Shown here: positions 11,651-23,384 of the stretch, in pieces
Layout: each line of letters starts with the position of its first letter
Numbering within the stretch: position 1 is the stretch's first letter
DNA from: Geosiphon pyriformis
Lineage: Eukaryota; Glomeromycota; Glomeromycetes; Archaeosporales; Geosiphonaceae
Assembly (NCBI GenBank): GCA_016748015.1
Contig: JAAOMT010000424.1
Location: forward strand, 24,722 to 82,243
Reading direction: 5' to 3'
Length of the DNA stretch: 57,522 nucleotides
Position numbers and translations under genes: made by a program
Notes under the pieces: model-generated
Told to the model about the DNA's origin: nothing
The model's database searches: none
The model's input: the letters and a program-made list of their open reading frames with translations, nothing else

Positions 11651-13201
11651 ATGGGTGATTACTTATATCTGCCACAGCAATCAGAAGAATGCTTTGCAGC
11701 ACACAACAGAAACGACCTAGATTTCATTAAACTTAATCCTCTGTCCTCCTGTTTGATCTGTTTCCCTCTTAAAGAACAATCCAGTAGACAATTCCAAGAC
11801 TTTTGGAACTGGTTTCTGAACGAGCATTCAGCTGAAACCTACACAGCTTATACAACCTATTATTTTGACCAAGCTTATTTTGAAAACGACTTTGAAGAAA
11901 GAAACAACAGTATCAATCAGTTCTTATATTTTGCAACTTTTGAACAACAGCACCCTGATTTCAAATATCTGAATCATCAAATCCACATTTGGATTGCTGC
12001 CCATCAAGCAACTGAAACTCCCTTTGAAACAGAAGAAGAAAGCTACCAAACTGCCCCTGTTTTTGATCTTTTATCAAACGAATCAGACTCGTCTACACAA
12101 ACAATTATCCCTAAACCAATGGCTAATAACTTCATGCAAGCAAACATTCTGGCCGCCCTCCAAGGTATACAAACTGCTCTAGGGTGAAGAAACAACACCC
12201 CAATACCATTATTTAGAGGTAATGCACAAGATCCAATTGAATGATTGGATGACTTTGAAAGAGCTGCTACAGCCAATCAATATGATGATGAGTACAAGTT
12301 CCAAATTGTTGGTGGCTATCTTCAAGGATCCTCTGCTACCTGGTTCTCACAAGAAACAGATGTCAATGCCCAGCAAAGAATCATTAGATGGACACCAGCA
12401 AATGTGAGAGAAATCAGCACTTCTTTTACTACCCGGTTTGAAAACAAGTTCAGAATCCCAATATTAATATCAAAATGGCGTATGGAATTGGAAAAAAGAA
12501 CCCAAGATTCCAGTGAAGTTGTAACCGAATACGCCAAAGCAATCAGAAAGTTAATCAAATGAGTAGACACTGGAAGAAATTGGACAGAAGAGCAGAAAAT
12601 TCACTCTTTCACAAAAAGATTGAGAACTAATCTATCGTATGCTCTTTGGCTCCTCCTGGCCCTAAAAGATAATCCCACCATGGATATGGCCATTGAATTA
12701 GCACAAAGAATTGAAGACAACCAAAGGATGCACTTGGGATCTATACTACCAGTTTTTGCTCCTGTTTCTGTCATGGCTCCTGCCTCTCAAATGGCTGCTA
12801 CTTCTTTTGCCATTCACACTCAAGATCCAAATGAACAGTTAATAGACAGACTCACAGCAAATCTTGCTCGGTTATTAGAACTCTTAGCCCAAGCAGTCAG
12901 AGAAAATCAGCAACCACAAAGACCCAGATTTGAACCACGCTTCAATCAGCCCCAGCAACCACCTTATCAAAGACAACAAAATTGTGACCCACCTGTATGC
13001 TATCACTGTGAATTAACTGGACACTTTTCAAGAGATTGCAACAATTCTCCACTGCCTTCACCAGTCCTCAGAAACAATGATGCTCAGAACAACAGGATCA
13101 ACAACAACAATGTGCCCAACCAAAGACCCAATTATGCCAACATTAATTTCTTTGGAGAGTATCTCCTAGTTGAAACCACTGTTTATCAGCCTTTAAACTA
13201 G
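11651..13201 (+). pseudogene. G1 gag (capsid-nucleocapsid)
   Basis: Starts at ATG 11651 (MGDYLYLPQQSEEC; the sister copy G3 has the same start at 37471). About 517 codons. The middle has the retrotransposon gag pattern around WLDDFE...ATWF (12240-12345) and the C-terminal zinc knuckle CYHCELTGHFSRDC is at 12998-13039, a perfect CX2CX4HX4C for RNA packaging. Nonsense at 12185 (TGA), 12242 (TGA) and 12560 (TGA); the last two are Trp by comparison with G3 or context. The TGA at 12185-12187 is also in G3. The gag ends with TAG at 13199-13201, directly after a slippery heptamer. Confidence 0.85.
13192..13198 (+). promoter_or_regulatory. -1 ribosomal frameshift site (T TTA AAC)
   Basis: The gag frame reads CCT TTA AAC TAG, so the canonical X XXY YYZ heptamer sits in the right phase directly before the gag stop. 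Slipping back one base gives TTT AAA CTA GAA, and the -1 frame is open from there through the protease. G3 keeps the same heptamer at 39012-39018 before TAA. A downstream stimulatory fold was not established. Confidence 0.8.
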
Positions 13202-15875
13202 AAGGCGCACCTCCAAAGGATGAGAGTGCAAGCCAACCAGGAGAAAACCCCTTTTACGCTTTTAACTTAACTAATGATAACCATGACATAGATGAATTAG
13301 CAATCAACCCCTCTGAATCCATAAGAAAGAACAAGAAAGCCAAAGTTGATTTCGTTCTAGACCCCAATAAAGCTTCTACATCAACTGCTGACAACAATGA
13401 GCCCCCAAAAGCCAAAGTTTTCAAGAACCCTCCAAAGTTGGAACCCCCAGAAATAGTACAAAAATCCGGTCCCTATTCTGTTGTCAAAGACCTTATGAAA
13501 ACCCCAGCACATATAACCTTTGGCCAATTGATGACCCATTCACAATTCAGAAAAGATCTTTACAAATCTCTGATTCCAAAGAAAAAGACACCCAAAACCA
13601 ACAAACGTCCTTGCCAAACTGGACTTGCCAACAATAGCAATGTCACTTCTCTAATTTGTAAAGCCCAAGTGGCTGGCTACTTCATCAATTTGATCCTAGA
13701 TAGTAAATCATCTGTTAGTGTTATTGCCAAATACTTTCTTGAAACAATTGGCAGAAAAATTGATGAACCATCCACACAACCAATGACCAATATGCATGGT
13801 GATAAGAAAAAAGGGCTTGGCATAGCCAAAGCTATTCCTGTCTGCATCAATGGCATCAGCATTGAAACTGATATGGAAGTGTCTGAAGCAAAAGAATACA
13901 TCATCATTGTTGGCAATGAATGACTCAAGAAAGCAAAGGCTTTGCTTGATTATGAACTCTGTGAACTAATCATCAGATGTGGTGAGAAACCCATTATGGT
14001 TAAGTGTTGCCATTGGACAACTCCCCCAGTACCCAAGCAGAGCCCAGAAGAAAATAAATCAGATGATGAAGAAAGTGAGAAAGAAGAAGAACAAGAAGAA
14101 CAAGAAGAAACTGCTGAACTTGCCTATACCATCTTCACTAGCAATGGCAAACTACTGGATAATGTCAAGGCAGATAAAGAAAGAATCATTGTCAATGGCA
14201 AGCTGATCTGCTGGCCTTATTATGACATGCTCAAAAGAACCTTTGACAGAAAGCCAGGCAAGAAAGCCAAATACAGTTATTGGTGGCATGGTCCTTGTGC
14301 CCGGTGCTGGTGTGACAAATCATTGTATTCTCCTAGCAATAAATGCATGTCCTGCCTGATCTATTACAAAGATTGGGAACCAATCAGCTTGATACCCCGA
14401 GAAGAAATAAAAGAAGTCCAAAAGTTCTTTAAAAACGAACCACCTGAAATCCAATCACTGGTTGTAGAACAAAGAGAACCCTCTCCAGAAGAAAGAAAAG
14501 TAGATATTGAAAACCTGCTGGCTAAAAACAGCCCAGTTATCTCAAAAGAAGGTGAATCTCCTGGACGTACACATGTGATACAACACACCATCATCACCAG
14601 AAAAACTCGCCCCATCTATTTGAAGCCCTATTAATCTAACCAGCACAATGATGAGTTTATCAAAAAGGAAATAACCCGAATGAAAACCCTTGGATTCATA
14701 CAGGAAACCAAGAGTGAATAGGCATTCCCAGTTGTAGTGGTATCCAAGAAAAAAGGAACCCTACACTTTTGTGTTGACTATTGCCAATTAAATGCTATTA
14801 CTGAAAGAGACATGTACCTACTTCCCAAGATTAATGCAATGCTAAACCAATTCCATGGTGCCACTTTCTTCTCAACCATTGACTTAACTGCTGGATTCTG
14901 GCAAGTAGAGATGGATCCAGAAAGCAGAAAGAAAACTGCCTTCATCACCAAGTATGGTACCTACGAATTCACAGTCATGCCTTTTGGTCTCACAAATGCT
15001 CTTCTCACATTTTAATGCTTAATAGACAAAGTATTTGAATCAGTAAAAGAAAACTTTGTTCTAGTCTACTTGGACGACATAATGGTATACTCAAAAATCT
15101 GGGATGAATACCTTGAACATTTGCAAAAGGTTTTTGATCTCCTTAGAAATGCTGGTCACAAGATCAATCCAATCAAATCATTTTTTGAACGTCAATCCAC
15201 CCAGTTTCTTGGCCATCTTATTACAAAAGATGGAATCTTCCCTGATCCAGCCAAAATTGAAAAAGTTCAAAACATTAGACAATCAATGAATGTTCATAAA
15301 CTATGCTCTTTTCTTGGTTTGGCCTCTTATTATCGCAAGTTTGTCAAGGATTTCTCCAAAATTGCTGCTCCTTTCAATCAGCTACTTAGAAAAAACATTA
15401 ATTATCACTGGGACACTCATCAACAAAAAGTATTTGAAATTCTGAAGGAAAAACTGTTACAGAACCCATCCTTATACAACCTAATTTGGATCAACCTTTT
15501 ATCCTCCACATTGATGCATCTGGCTATGGACTTGGTGCTGTTCTTTTCCAAAAAGATGAAGATAACAGAGAACATGCCGTAGCATATGCCAGTAGAACTC
15601 TCACACCAGCAGAAAAGAACTACTTAGTCATTAAGCAAAAATGCTTAGCAGTAGTTTGGGCTACTAGCTACTGAGACAAATATCTTAAGGGTGTAAAATT
15701 TTTGGTGGTAACAGATCACCAAGCTTTGGTTTGGCTACACAACAAAAAAAACCTAGAACATAAACAGATAACTCGCTGGATACTCCACTTGGACAAATTC
15801 AATTATGACATTCAATACCACAAAGAAGCTAATTATCAAAACGCCAACACTCTCTCCAGACTTACCATCCAGTGA
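13192..15875 (+). pseudogene. G1 pol: protease, Cys-rich module, RT, RNase H
   Basis: In the -1 frame. The aspartic protease region reads LILDSKSSVSVI (13690-13725); the usual DSG has become DSK. An acidic linker and a Cys-rich module follow (14200-14390: LICWPYYDMLKRTFD and GPCARCWC...CMSC). RT begins near 14640 with VDYCQLNAITERD, MPFGLTNA and the catalytic YLDD at 15067-15078. RNase H reads DASGYGLGAVL, AYASRTL, TDHQAL. Breaks: TGA 13921 (Trp), TAA 14632 (Gln), TAG 14719 (Trp), TAA 15013 (Gln), a one-base deletion near 15456 and TGA 15672 (Trp). The frame ends with tandem stops TGA TAG at 15873-15878. Confidence 0.85.
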
Positions 15876-15934
15876 TAGTAAAATCCTCTCAAACCAAACC
15901 AACTTAATTATTTGTAACTCCCCCACAAACAAAC

Positions 15935-17248
15935 ATGATAATGGACTTGAACAACTACTCTGCTTTAATGAAATTTTTGGGTAAAGAACAATATCCGCCG
16001 GACTATACTCGACAGCAAAGAGAACATTTGCGCAAACAATCAAATTTCTATTTGATTCGCCAGAACCAGTTATATAAAAGAAATAGAAAAGATTCTGACC
16101 GCCCCCAGAGAGTCATTAGATTTGAAGAAAGAGAAATTGTGATCTACAATATGCATACTGATCTATTAACTGGACACTTTGGAAAAACAAAAACAATTCA
16201 AAAAACTTTAGCTTGCTATTATTGACCTATCTTGGGAAAAGACATTGCTGAATACATCAAAATCTGTGATACCTGCCAAAGAAGAGGAAAACCCAATCGC
16301 AAAGAAGATATCCATCCAATCTCTGTTGGTCAACCATTTGATAGAATTGATATAGATGTTGTTGGACCTTTAACAGTAACTCCTAATGGCAACAGATACA
16401 TTATTACAGCTACCAACTATCTTACAAAGTGGGTAGAAGCAAGAGCCACCCCAGATCAAACAGCAGTCTCAATTGCCAATTTCATTTATGAAGATATTAT
16501 CTGTTGCCATGGCTGCCCCAAAGAACTTTTATCTGATAGAGGAAGAGCTTTTCTCAGTACACTGGTTGAAGAACTTTGCAGAAAAATGGGAATACGTCAT
16601 AAACTCTCTTCCTTTTATCACCCCCAAACAAATGGCCTAGTGGAACATTTCAATAGAACACTATGTAAAACCCTAGCCAAAACCAGTGAAAAAACTAACC
16701 TATAGGACAAAGTATTGCCTTCAGCCTTGTTTGCTTATAGAACTGTGAATCATGACATAACAAGTTATGAACCCTTTTATTTGCTCTATGAACGAATGGC
16801 AACTCTACCAATAGAAATGGATATAGAAACAATATCTTTTAAAGAAATAACAATAGGAGATTACAAGGACATTTTGTAAAGAAGACTTGATATCATTCTT
16901 AACTCATTAGTAGAAGCACGGATAATTGCCTTTGAAAAGATAAAACAGTTCCAAGAGAAGCTTAAAAAGAAAAAGACCTATAAAACACTTTCCTTAAGTG
17001 TTGGTGACTTAGTTTTGGAATACTGTTCAGACAGAGACAATGTCTATGGTAATAAATTCTCTAGCTGGTGGAAAGGACCCTTTATAGTCAACAAAGTTTT
17101 GAACAATGGTTCTTATATCTTACAAGATCAATATGGAACAATATTCAGTGATCACCCTGTTCATGGCATGTGACTTAAAAAATATTACAAACAACCTGAT
17201 TGGTTATCTGTTGTGGTAATACCGACCCAAATAATCAGCAAAAATTAG
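15935..17248 (+). pseudogene. G1 integrase
   Basis: Opens with its own ATG (MIMDLNNYS) 62 bases after the RNase H stop and in another frame; G3 has the same layout. An HHCC zinc domain (HTD..GHFG...YIKICDTC) is followed by the core with D in DIDVVGPL, D in LSDRGRAF and E in GLVEHFNR, so the catalytic triad is intact. The C-terminus has a GPY/F module (WWKGPFIVNKVLNNGSY). Nonsense: TGA 16223 (Trp), TAG 16703 (Trp), TAA 16877 (Gln), TGA 17172 (Arg). It inserts the cDNA into the host genome. Confidence 0.85.
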
Positions 17249-17295
17249 ATATAAATAAATACACTATTCCCAAAACAGAGGTATCTTCAATCGAC

Positions 17296-17952
17296 ATGAA
17301 CAATTATTTCCTGGATCAAAACATTCAAAACGCTTTCTATACTCTCCATGAGTACTAGATCAAAAACTATCCAAATGCTACTCTGACTATTGGAAAACAA
17401 ACCACTATAACAGACAATAGTAGAACTCACACTGTTATTAGACCAAAGAAAACAAATACCAGAAGAGAAAGAATTGGTAGCAAAATGGATAAATGCCTGC
17501 TGAAAAGCATAACAGCAGTGATACTTTTACCTTCCAGCACAATTGGAAAAACAATACAAAAAATCTTGCCCATAAACAAAAATTTGTCATATGGAAAATA
17601 ATTAGAACTCTATGGTTGTTTTGGTGAAATCATAGAAGACATAAAGCTCATGAAGAAAACAACTTCAGAGATACAAGTGGAAATTTTGGGCATTATATGA
17701 TTAGATGTCCCAAGAGTTTTGACTATTGCTAAAAGAGCCAGAACTCTAATACAAAGATTTAGTCTCTTGGATACAAAGCTTATTTCGCCTTAAGTACTAT
17801 ATACTCTATCCACAAAAGACTTCAACAAATTAATTAGTTTTGAGTTAGACAAAACCCTTCACATAAACTATCTCATAAATAGTTTGATTTCGTCGGAGCT
17901 CAATCTCTTTGGAGAGAATGATGTTACAGTTGAAACACATAGTTTTTATTAA
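17296..17952 (+). pseudogene. G1 extra 3' frame, unknown function
   Basis: About 218 codons from ATG 17296 (MNNYFLDQNIQNAFYTLHEY) to TAA inside the 3' LTR, interrupted at 17356 (TAG), 17599 (TAA), 17698 (TGA) and 17791 (TAA). G3 keeps the second as CAA and the fourth as CAA, so the frame was once open. Lys/Leu-rich, no membrane segment, no zinc motif. It occupies the position of env in retroviruses but has no signal peptide or transmembrane helix. G2 has an intact frame in the same place with a similar pattern and the same tail motif (SSELNL against STELSL). I do not recognise the family. Confidence 0.6.
17889..17921 (+). promoter_or_regulatory. G1 polypurine tract and upstream conserved box
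   Basis: GGAGAGAATGA directly precedes the 3' LTR and is the likely plus-strand primer. Just upstream is TTCGTCGGAGCTCAATCT, nearly identical to TTCGACGGAGCTCAGTCT at 28038-28055 in G2. Both lie inside the extra 3' frame. Confidence 0.6.
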
Positions 17953-18647
17953 TTATCACATGTATTAGCCAATAATGTCATATAATTAGCCACCCTATTT
18001 TTAGATAGTGATTGTTGACCTGATCAATGACCTGACTATTGACCTGATCATTGACCTGATTATTGACCTGATCATTGACCTGATCATTGACTTGATCATT
18101 GACCTGATTGTTGACCTGGTCGTTGACCACTTTAGACAGCTATATAAGCGATGATTCCCTCAGCTATAGAAAGACATGATCAAAGTAATGAAATAAACAA
18201 TATTAATTACTTCCTCTTATAATCGCTTATTCCCCTTTCCTTACCTTCAAGTATCTACTTGTTGGCATTCACATACCTTATCTTTTCTCCTTCTTGATTT
18301 GTATTTGTTAGAATTAGCCTGAGAAGCAATTGGCTTGCTCTTGTAATTCATTGAATAAAGAAACGATTGAAAAGTACAATGATACCTGTTATTAATTCTA
18401 AGAATTGCCGAGTTGAAGCATAGAATAATAGCAGCGGTGTTATCTTGTTGACAATCACAGACTATTCCTCTATCTTCAGATTTAAGAAAAGATTAGCGAC
18501 TGTGATTTTTATGAGACTGATCATGCACATTGAATTCCTACTTATTCAATTCGCTCCCTTATTGTAATCCCCTCTTTATTTATTTCCATCATCATATAAT
18601 ACTGTTCTCCCTTGCTATCCATTAGCTTGTTATTCCAATCTGTAACA
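17922..18647 (+). repeat. G1 3' LTR
   Basis: 726 bp, TGTTACAGTTG to CTGTAACA, co-linear with the 5' LTR, differing mainly by transitions. It has ten 12-bp units at 18010-18129 and TATATAA at 18141. It is followed by GTAG, the right target duplication. Confidence 0.95.
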
Positions 18648-19194
18648 GTAGTAGAGCCACTTTTAATGCAAAGATACAGACCAGACTTCAAAAAGCTCAC
18701 ATGTTAAAACCAAAAAAGCATTGAGAAAACCTCTAGGCAAGATAAATTTTCTGAATGATAGTAATAATAATGATATTCTGTTAAATATCTCTTTGAATCT
18801 CTCTCCTTCTGTGAAAATGCTGGTTAATATTCCAATTAAAAAATCATTTACTTTAGATATTGATTTGGATAAGGTAGTTAAGAAATTCTCTCATGAAAAG
18901 CTGGTAACAGTAAGGAAGTTGTTTTCAAAAATCAATGATTTTGGAGAAGTCTTTACTTTCTCAAAATTTGCTAAGATTATTAAAGTAACATTTATTTCTG
19001 AATTAGGTATAGTGCAGACTTTTAAAAAAGCTAGAAATATGAAGATTATAGTAAACACCAATCTTAAAAAATCTACTGGATTTTCAGATTAAACTGTAGT
19101 GTTAAAAAAAATCCCGATCAGTACTTTAGCTGAAACTGTATGAACTGCATTTCTGAATATGATATTATTAAGTCAATCAAAATACAATTGGTGG

Positions 19195-20176
19195 TGTTAC
19201 CAGACGAAATTAGAAATATTATTTAGCATGAAATTATCTTATAAATCCTATTATTAATTAGCATATATTATTATTTCAAATTATCACTTATTACATTAGC
19301 AGAATGTCCGAAATTATCATTTAAATTAATAACCCAATTTGTACACAACACAAATGTAACCTAATTGCAATGATCAATCATGCAATATCCCGAACTATGT
19401 AACATTCAAAAGTTCGCCGAAATTTGTAAAAATTCGCTGAAATAATTGATAGTGCACCAAAATATCTAATAGTTCACAGAAATAACTTGTAGTTTGCCGA
19501 AATGTATCTTTAGTTTAGTGAAATTGTAGAAAATAGCAAAGTTCAAGTTCATAGAATAGTGTTATAACAAGTTGTATAAAAGAAGAGCATCTTTTTTCGA
19601 GAAAATGTATTTTACTTTAGATTTATTACTTAAAACCATTCTTATGTACACAAAAAGAAATAAATATTAAATAAATTTGAAAAACCAAATTCTTTAATTA
19701 TTGCACTTGGAAAATTCCCAAAATCCAACTAACATTTTGAAATTGATTAGCTACCAATTTCAGTAAACTGTTAGTGACTCCAGGCCTGGATAAAAAAACG
19801 TTTTCCTTGATAAAATCCTATTTCTTTTATATTTCTTTTATTTTTCTTTTCTTTTCTTATTACAATTATTAGGGTAACCTACAGATGAGATTCCTGTAGA
19901 AGAGTTGACTTTCACAGCAAAGTAACTACACATTTTTAGTGAGCTTCCAGACAAGCAATTCCTGGAAAAGAGTTGACATTTACTACAACATAACTACATA
20001 AAGCAACTGGTATGGAATTGGCCATTCTACTCATAAGTCCAGCAAGTTTAAATTATAGAAGATAATTTGAAGATAAATTCAGTTACTGGAGGTTCAACTA
20101 CTTCCTGAAAACGTGAATTCACAGCAAACAGGCATCAACAACATTCAAGAAAGGAGACCAAAAACCTCCGGTAACA
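19195..20176 (+). repeat. G2 5' LTR with 20-bp tandem array and TATA box
   Basis: 982 bp. An exact 20-bp period array of six units spans 19411-19530 (pattern AGTTCRCCGAAATA...), and the 3' LTR has the same six units at 28273-28392. About 45 bases later is TATAAAA at 19575-19581, the likely promoter. The array-before-TATA layout is like G1 though the repeat sequence is unrelated. Confidence 0.95.
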
Positions 20177-20177
20177 T

Positions 20178-22020
20178 TTGGTGCTCTCTCACAGAAATAA
20201 TACAGCAACAACAAAATTCAAAGTGGCGATCACACCAAACGCAACAACTCTAGAGTATTATCAATCAATTTACACCCACTGCAAGCAAAGATTCAACATT
20301 CCAGATGGAATTGAAGTTGTCAAGAAATCAGTATACCAATATATTAAAAACCACATTAACAATTATCTTTTTGGAAATTACAATATCTCAGAAGTTAGAA
20401 GCAACCTTAACAATAATTTAACATACTATTCACAGTTGGGAACTGAAAACCTTAACAGTGAAACACTTGCCACTTACTTTCACAAACTTAATTTTAACAT
20501 TATCAAATACTGTGAAGAAACATATCCAGTATAGTCTCAATACACTATTGATTTTGAATTGGAAACAGAAACAAACAACAAAGGCAAAAACAAATTAAAG
20601 CAATACTCAAAAACCACCCCAAATACTCCAACACTACCAAAAACAACTGCCAAACATTTACAAACACCTAAACAAGAAACCAGTTCAAAACTTTCATTTA
20701 CTATCACACCTTTTCCAGCTTCACTTGCACAAGCACAAATGTCTAATTCATCCTTGAATCGATTTGCAAGACCAGAAGATTTTACATCACTCAGAAGTCC
20801 CATCAGACAACAAAAACCTCTTCAAACTAGTTCTAATCTCCTTGACTTTCTAGCTGAAAATCAAAGTGAACACTCTAAGACAGCAGCGAATGAAGAAAAC
20901 AAACCTGAAATATCTGAAGAAGAATTAATAGACAGTGAAAACAAAGAAGATGAAATGACAACATATATCACAAAAATCCCTGAATTTAATAGAGAAGACA
21001 TTGAGACCAGTCGCCAAGAATGGTTCAACCAAGTTACTAAAGCTGGAGATGCAAATGGATAGAATGCTGCCAGAATGTTAAGAACAATTCCCTACTTTCT
21101 CAAAGAAACAGCAGAAGAATGGTTTGAAAACTTGGCCGCCCCATTCAATGATTGGAACATTTTTAAAGCAGTCTTCCTTGAACAGTTCACTGACAATAAT
21201 ACCTCCATTACCCTTCGCAATTGTTTTCGAAATATCAAACAAGAACCCTCCGAATCTGTTATGACTTATATTGGGAAATTCAACAAACTTCTTAGATGAA
21301 TTCGCCAACTTGAAACAAATGATTATTATTCCAATGCTCAAATCTTGGATCAATTTATCACTGGTCTAAAAGATAAACTAATTAAAAAGGTTTGCCCACA
21401 TGCGCCAGAAGATTTAAACTCTGCCATACAGCATGCGAAAAGATACAAAATGGCCATGGAAGAGGCCAATTGCACAAAACTTGTAAATATAGCAATTAGA
21501 GAAACCAGCTCAGCAGCTGAGAAAAAAATTGACCAATTCACAAAGAAGATTGAAAACTATTTCACCAATCAACAACAACAGTAACCCCAAAGATATCAAC
21601 CACCCCAAAGATAAAATCAAAATAACTTTGCACTACTTTCCAATAACCAGTTTCAGAATTGCCATTACTGTGGAATCTCTGGCCATTGGAAAAGAGATTG
21701 CAGAAAGCTATAATGAGACCAACAAAATAGGAGTAATCAACATTACCCTCTACCACAGCAATCTTATTATCAACCACCACCACCAGCTTACTATCCACCA
21801 AGATCTTAATACCAAAATAACTATTATCAGCCTACCCCACAGCCAATCTAACAGCAATACCAACAACCACCCACACAACATTATCAAATACCTGCTCGAA
21901 GACTGATTACACAAAATCAATTCACACCACAAAACTGATACCAAGTAAACAACAATAGAATCAGTTTGAACAACCAATTAGTTCTCCAAAATTCCATTCA
22001 ACTAAGACCCAACCACTACC
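20178..22020 (+). pseudogene. G2 gag
   Basis: The frame is open from the PBS region; I see no clear ATG near its start (first in-frame ATG at 20739), so initiation is unresolved. A gag-type helical region lies at 20970-21580 (EEWFENLAAPFNDW, QEPSESVMTYIGKFNKLL). The nucleocapsid knuckle CHYCGISGHWKRDC is at 21660-21701. A Gln/Pro/Tyr-rich linker follows. Stops include TAG 20532, TAG 21060 (Trp), TGA 21297 (Trp) and TAA 21582 (Gln). Gag and protease share one frame here, with no slippery site needed, unlike G1. Confidence 0.8.
20179..20194 (+). promoter_or_regulatory. G2 primer binding site
   Basis: TGGTGCTCTCTCACAG starts two bases after the LTR. It shares TGGTGCTC with the G1 site, and TGG fits a tRNA CCA end. 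The tRNA is not identified. Confidence 0.75.
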
Positions 22021-22800
22021 ACACTCAACCCAGTTATTTAACAATGTCAGAAGAACAGAATTTTCACCATACTGCACCCTCAAAAGGTAGAGCTGCAGCA
22101 CAACAACAAAACCCTTCCTATACTTCCACCACAATCCCACCAGCCAGAATTGCTAAAAACGCTAACCTTTTAGATATATTTCCTTTTGAGTTTGAAGCAA
22201 ATGAGTCACTATTCCTGCTTAGCAATACAGCCGCCAATAAACAAAAAGCAATCATGGCTATGTACACTAAAGCAGAAGTTGAAGGAAAGACAATTTGCTT
22301 GATCCTAGACAGTGGATCCAATAGAAACATTATCATCTACCAATTAATGCAACAGTTGAAAAAAAATGTCGACCGACCAGCTCAAACAGTAATCATCACT
22401 GCCAATGGCATGAAAAAGACCCCAGTAAAAGAAATTGACAATTTTCCATTCACTCTTGATGGAATCACCATTCTAGTTAAAGTTCTTGTAATGGACGCAT
22501 CCCAGTACCAAGCTCTCGTCGAAAATGATTGGCTTTAAAAAGCCAATGCTAATCTGAATTGGAAAACACAAGAGTTAACAATCTTCTACCAAGGACAACA
22601 TGCCTGGGTACCTGCCATTTGTGGTACATTCAACAAATGCTCTGAAAAAGCCCCGGCTTTTGAATTCGAACCAGAAAAAGAAAAACTCCTCATTGAAACA
22701 TTTATAGCTCTTGGATCAATGTCTAACTGGGCCGATGAAACAGAACAAGAACATTTTATCCTACACTCTGAACCTGAAACCTCTGAATGAAATATCCCTT
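22021..22800 (+). pseudogene. G2 aspartic protease region
   Basis: Same frame as gag. ICLILDSGSNRNIII at about 22288-22332 contains the catalytic DSG and flanking hydrophobic strand of a retropepsin. It is followed by VIITANGMKKTPV and VMDASQYQALVENDWL, typical of the second half and exit of gypsy proteases. TAA at 22536 and TGA at 22788 interrupt the frame. The active-site triad is intact, in contrast to G1 (DSK) and G3 (NSG). It would cut the Gag-Pol polyprotein. Confidence 0.8.
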
Positions 22801-23384
22801 ACTCAAAACCCAAACCAAGAAAACAACGCCCCTATATTCCTCTTAAATGTAAGGACTGCCACAAGAAACTATTGTCAATGAGAGCCTGCATTTCACCTGA
22901 AGAAGAATATGAAAATCATATTTGTTATTACTGTAAAGCTTGCCACAAAGAACAATGGGGCCATCTAATAAAAAGAAGTGGAAAATGGGACAATACTCCT
23001 TGTTTGACTTGTGGAGATATGCTACTAGAAGAATGCAATTGAATTGATATAGCCATGAGAGGAGAAGTCTGCAATCAGACCTGCCAATATGCTTTATCAA
23101 TTTCAGAAAAAGTAAAAAGAGGAACACCCTTTAATGCAGCATACAACAGTGCTTTCAACAAACCTTATCACTACCCCCATGATGCCGAGATGATTTTCAA
23201 CTTAGCAATGGCATTAATTAATGGAGCTATCAAAGAAGATGTTTGTCAAATGAAGGAAGCAGAATACATTGAATACACTATAGAATTAGCTGGATTTGAT
23301 TATGAAGATGAAGTAGAAGTCTACCACCAAATTGCAAGTCACATCTACTCAACCCAAGAAGCTTAAATTCAATGATTAGAGCAA
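22801..23384 (+). pseudogene. G2 Cys-rich module between protease and dUTPase
   Basis: Same frame. Pairs of cysteines: CKDC (22849), HICYYCKAC (22917-22943), CLTC (23004), CNQTC (23070), continuing into the next segment as CEKC...C....WCSEC (23400-23444). The spacing suggests two or more zinc sites. A TGA at 23040 and a TAA at 23364 interrupt it. An older copy of the same module is still legible at 8840-8970. I know no standard gypsy domain of this kind; zinc binding is inference from the Cys pattern. Confidence 0.6.

Larger units (their letters stand above)
10873..18647 (+). mobile_element. G1: Ty3/gypsy LTR retrotransposon, 7.8 kb
   Basis: Two 726-bp LTRs (TGTTA...TAACA) flank gag, PR, Cys-rich module, RT, RNase H, integrase and an extra 3' frame. 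GTAG at 10869-10872 and 18648-18651 is the target duplication, consistent with an integrase making 4-bp staggered cuts. Order RT-RNase H-integrase and a GPY/F-type C-terminus place it in Ty3/gypsy. All nonsense codons I checked against the sister copy G3 are transitions (Trp, Gln or Arg to stop), plus a one-base deletion near 15456. It is inserted in LINE ORF1. Confidence 0.95.

Noticed and set aside
17296-17952. Envelope gene downstream of G1 integrase
   Set aside because: No signal peptide, transmembrane segment, cleavage site or Cys pattern; only the position is env-like.
18721-19092. Host gene encoding a 123-residue protein
   Set aside because: It is the middle part of LINE ORF1, bounded by the G1 and G2 insertions and in frame with LINE text on both sides.
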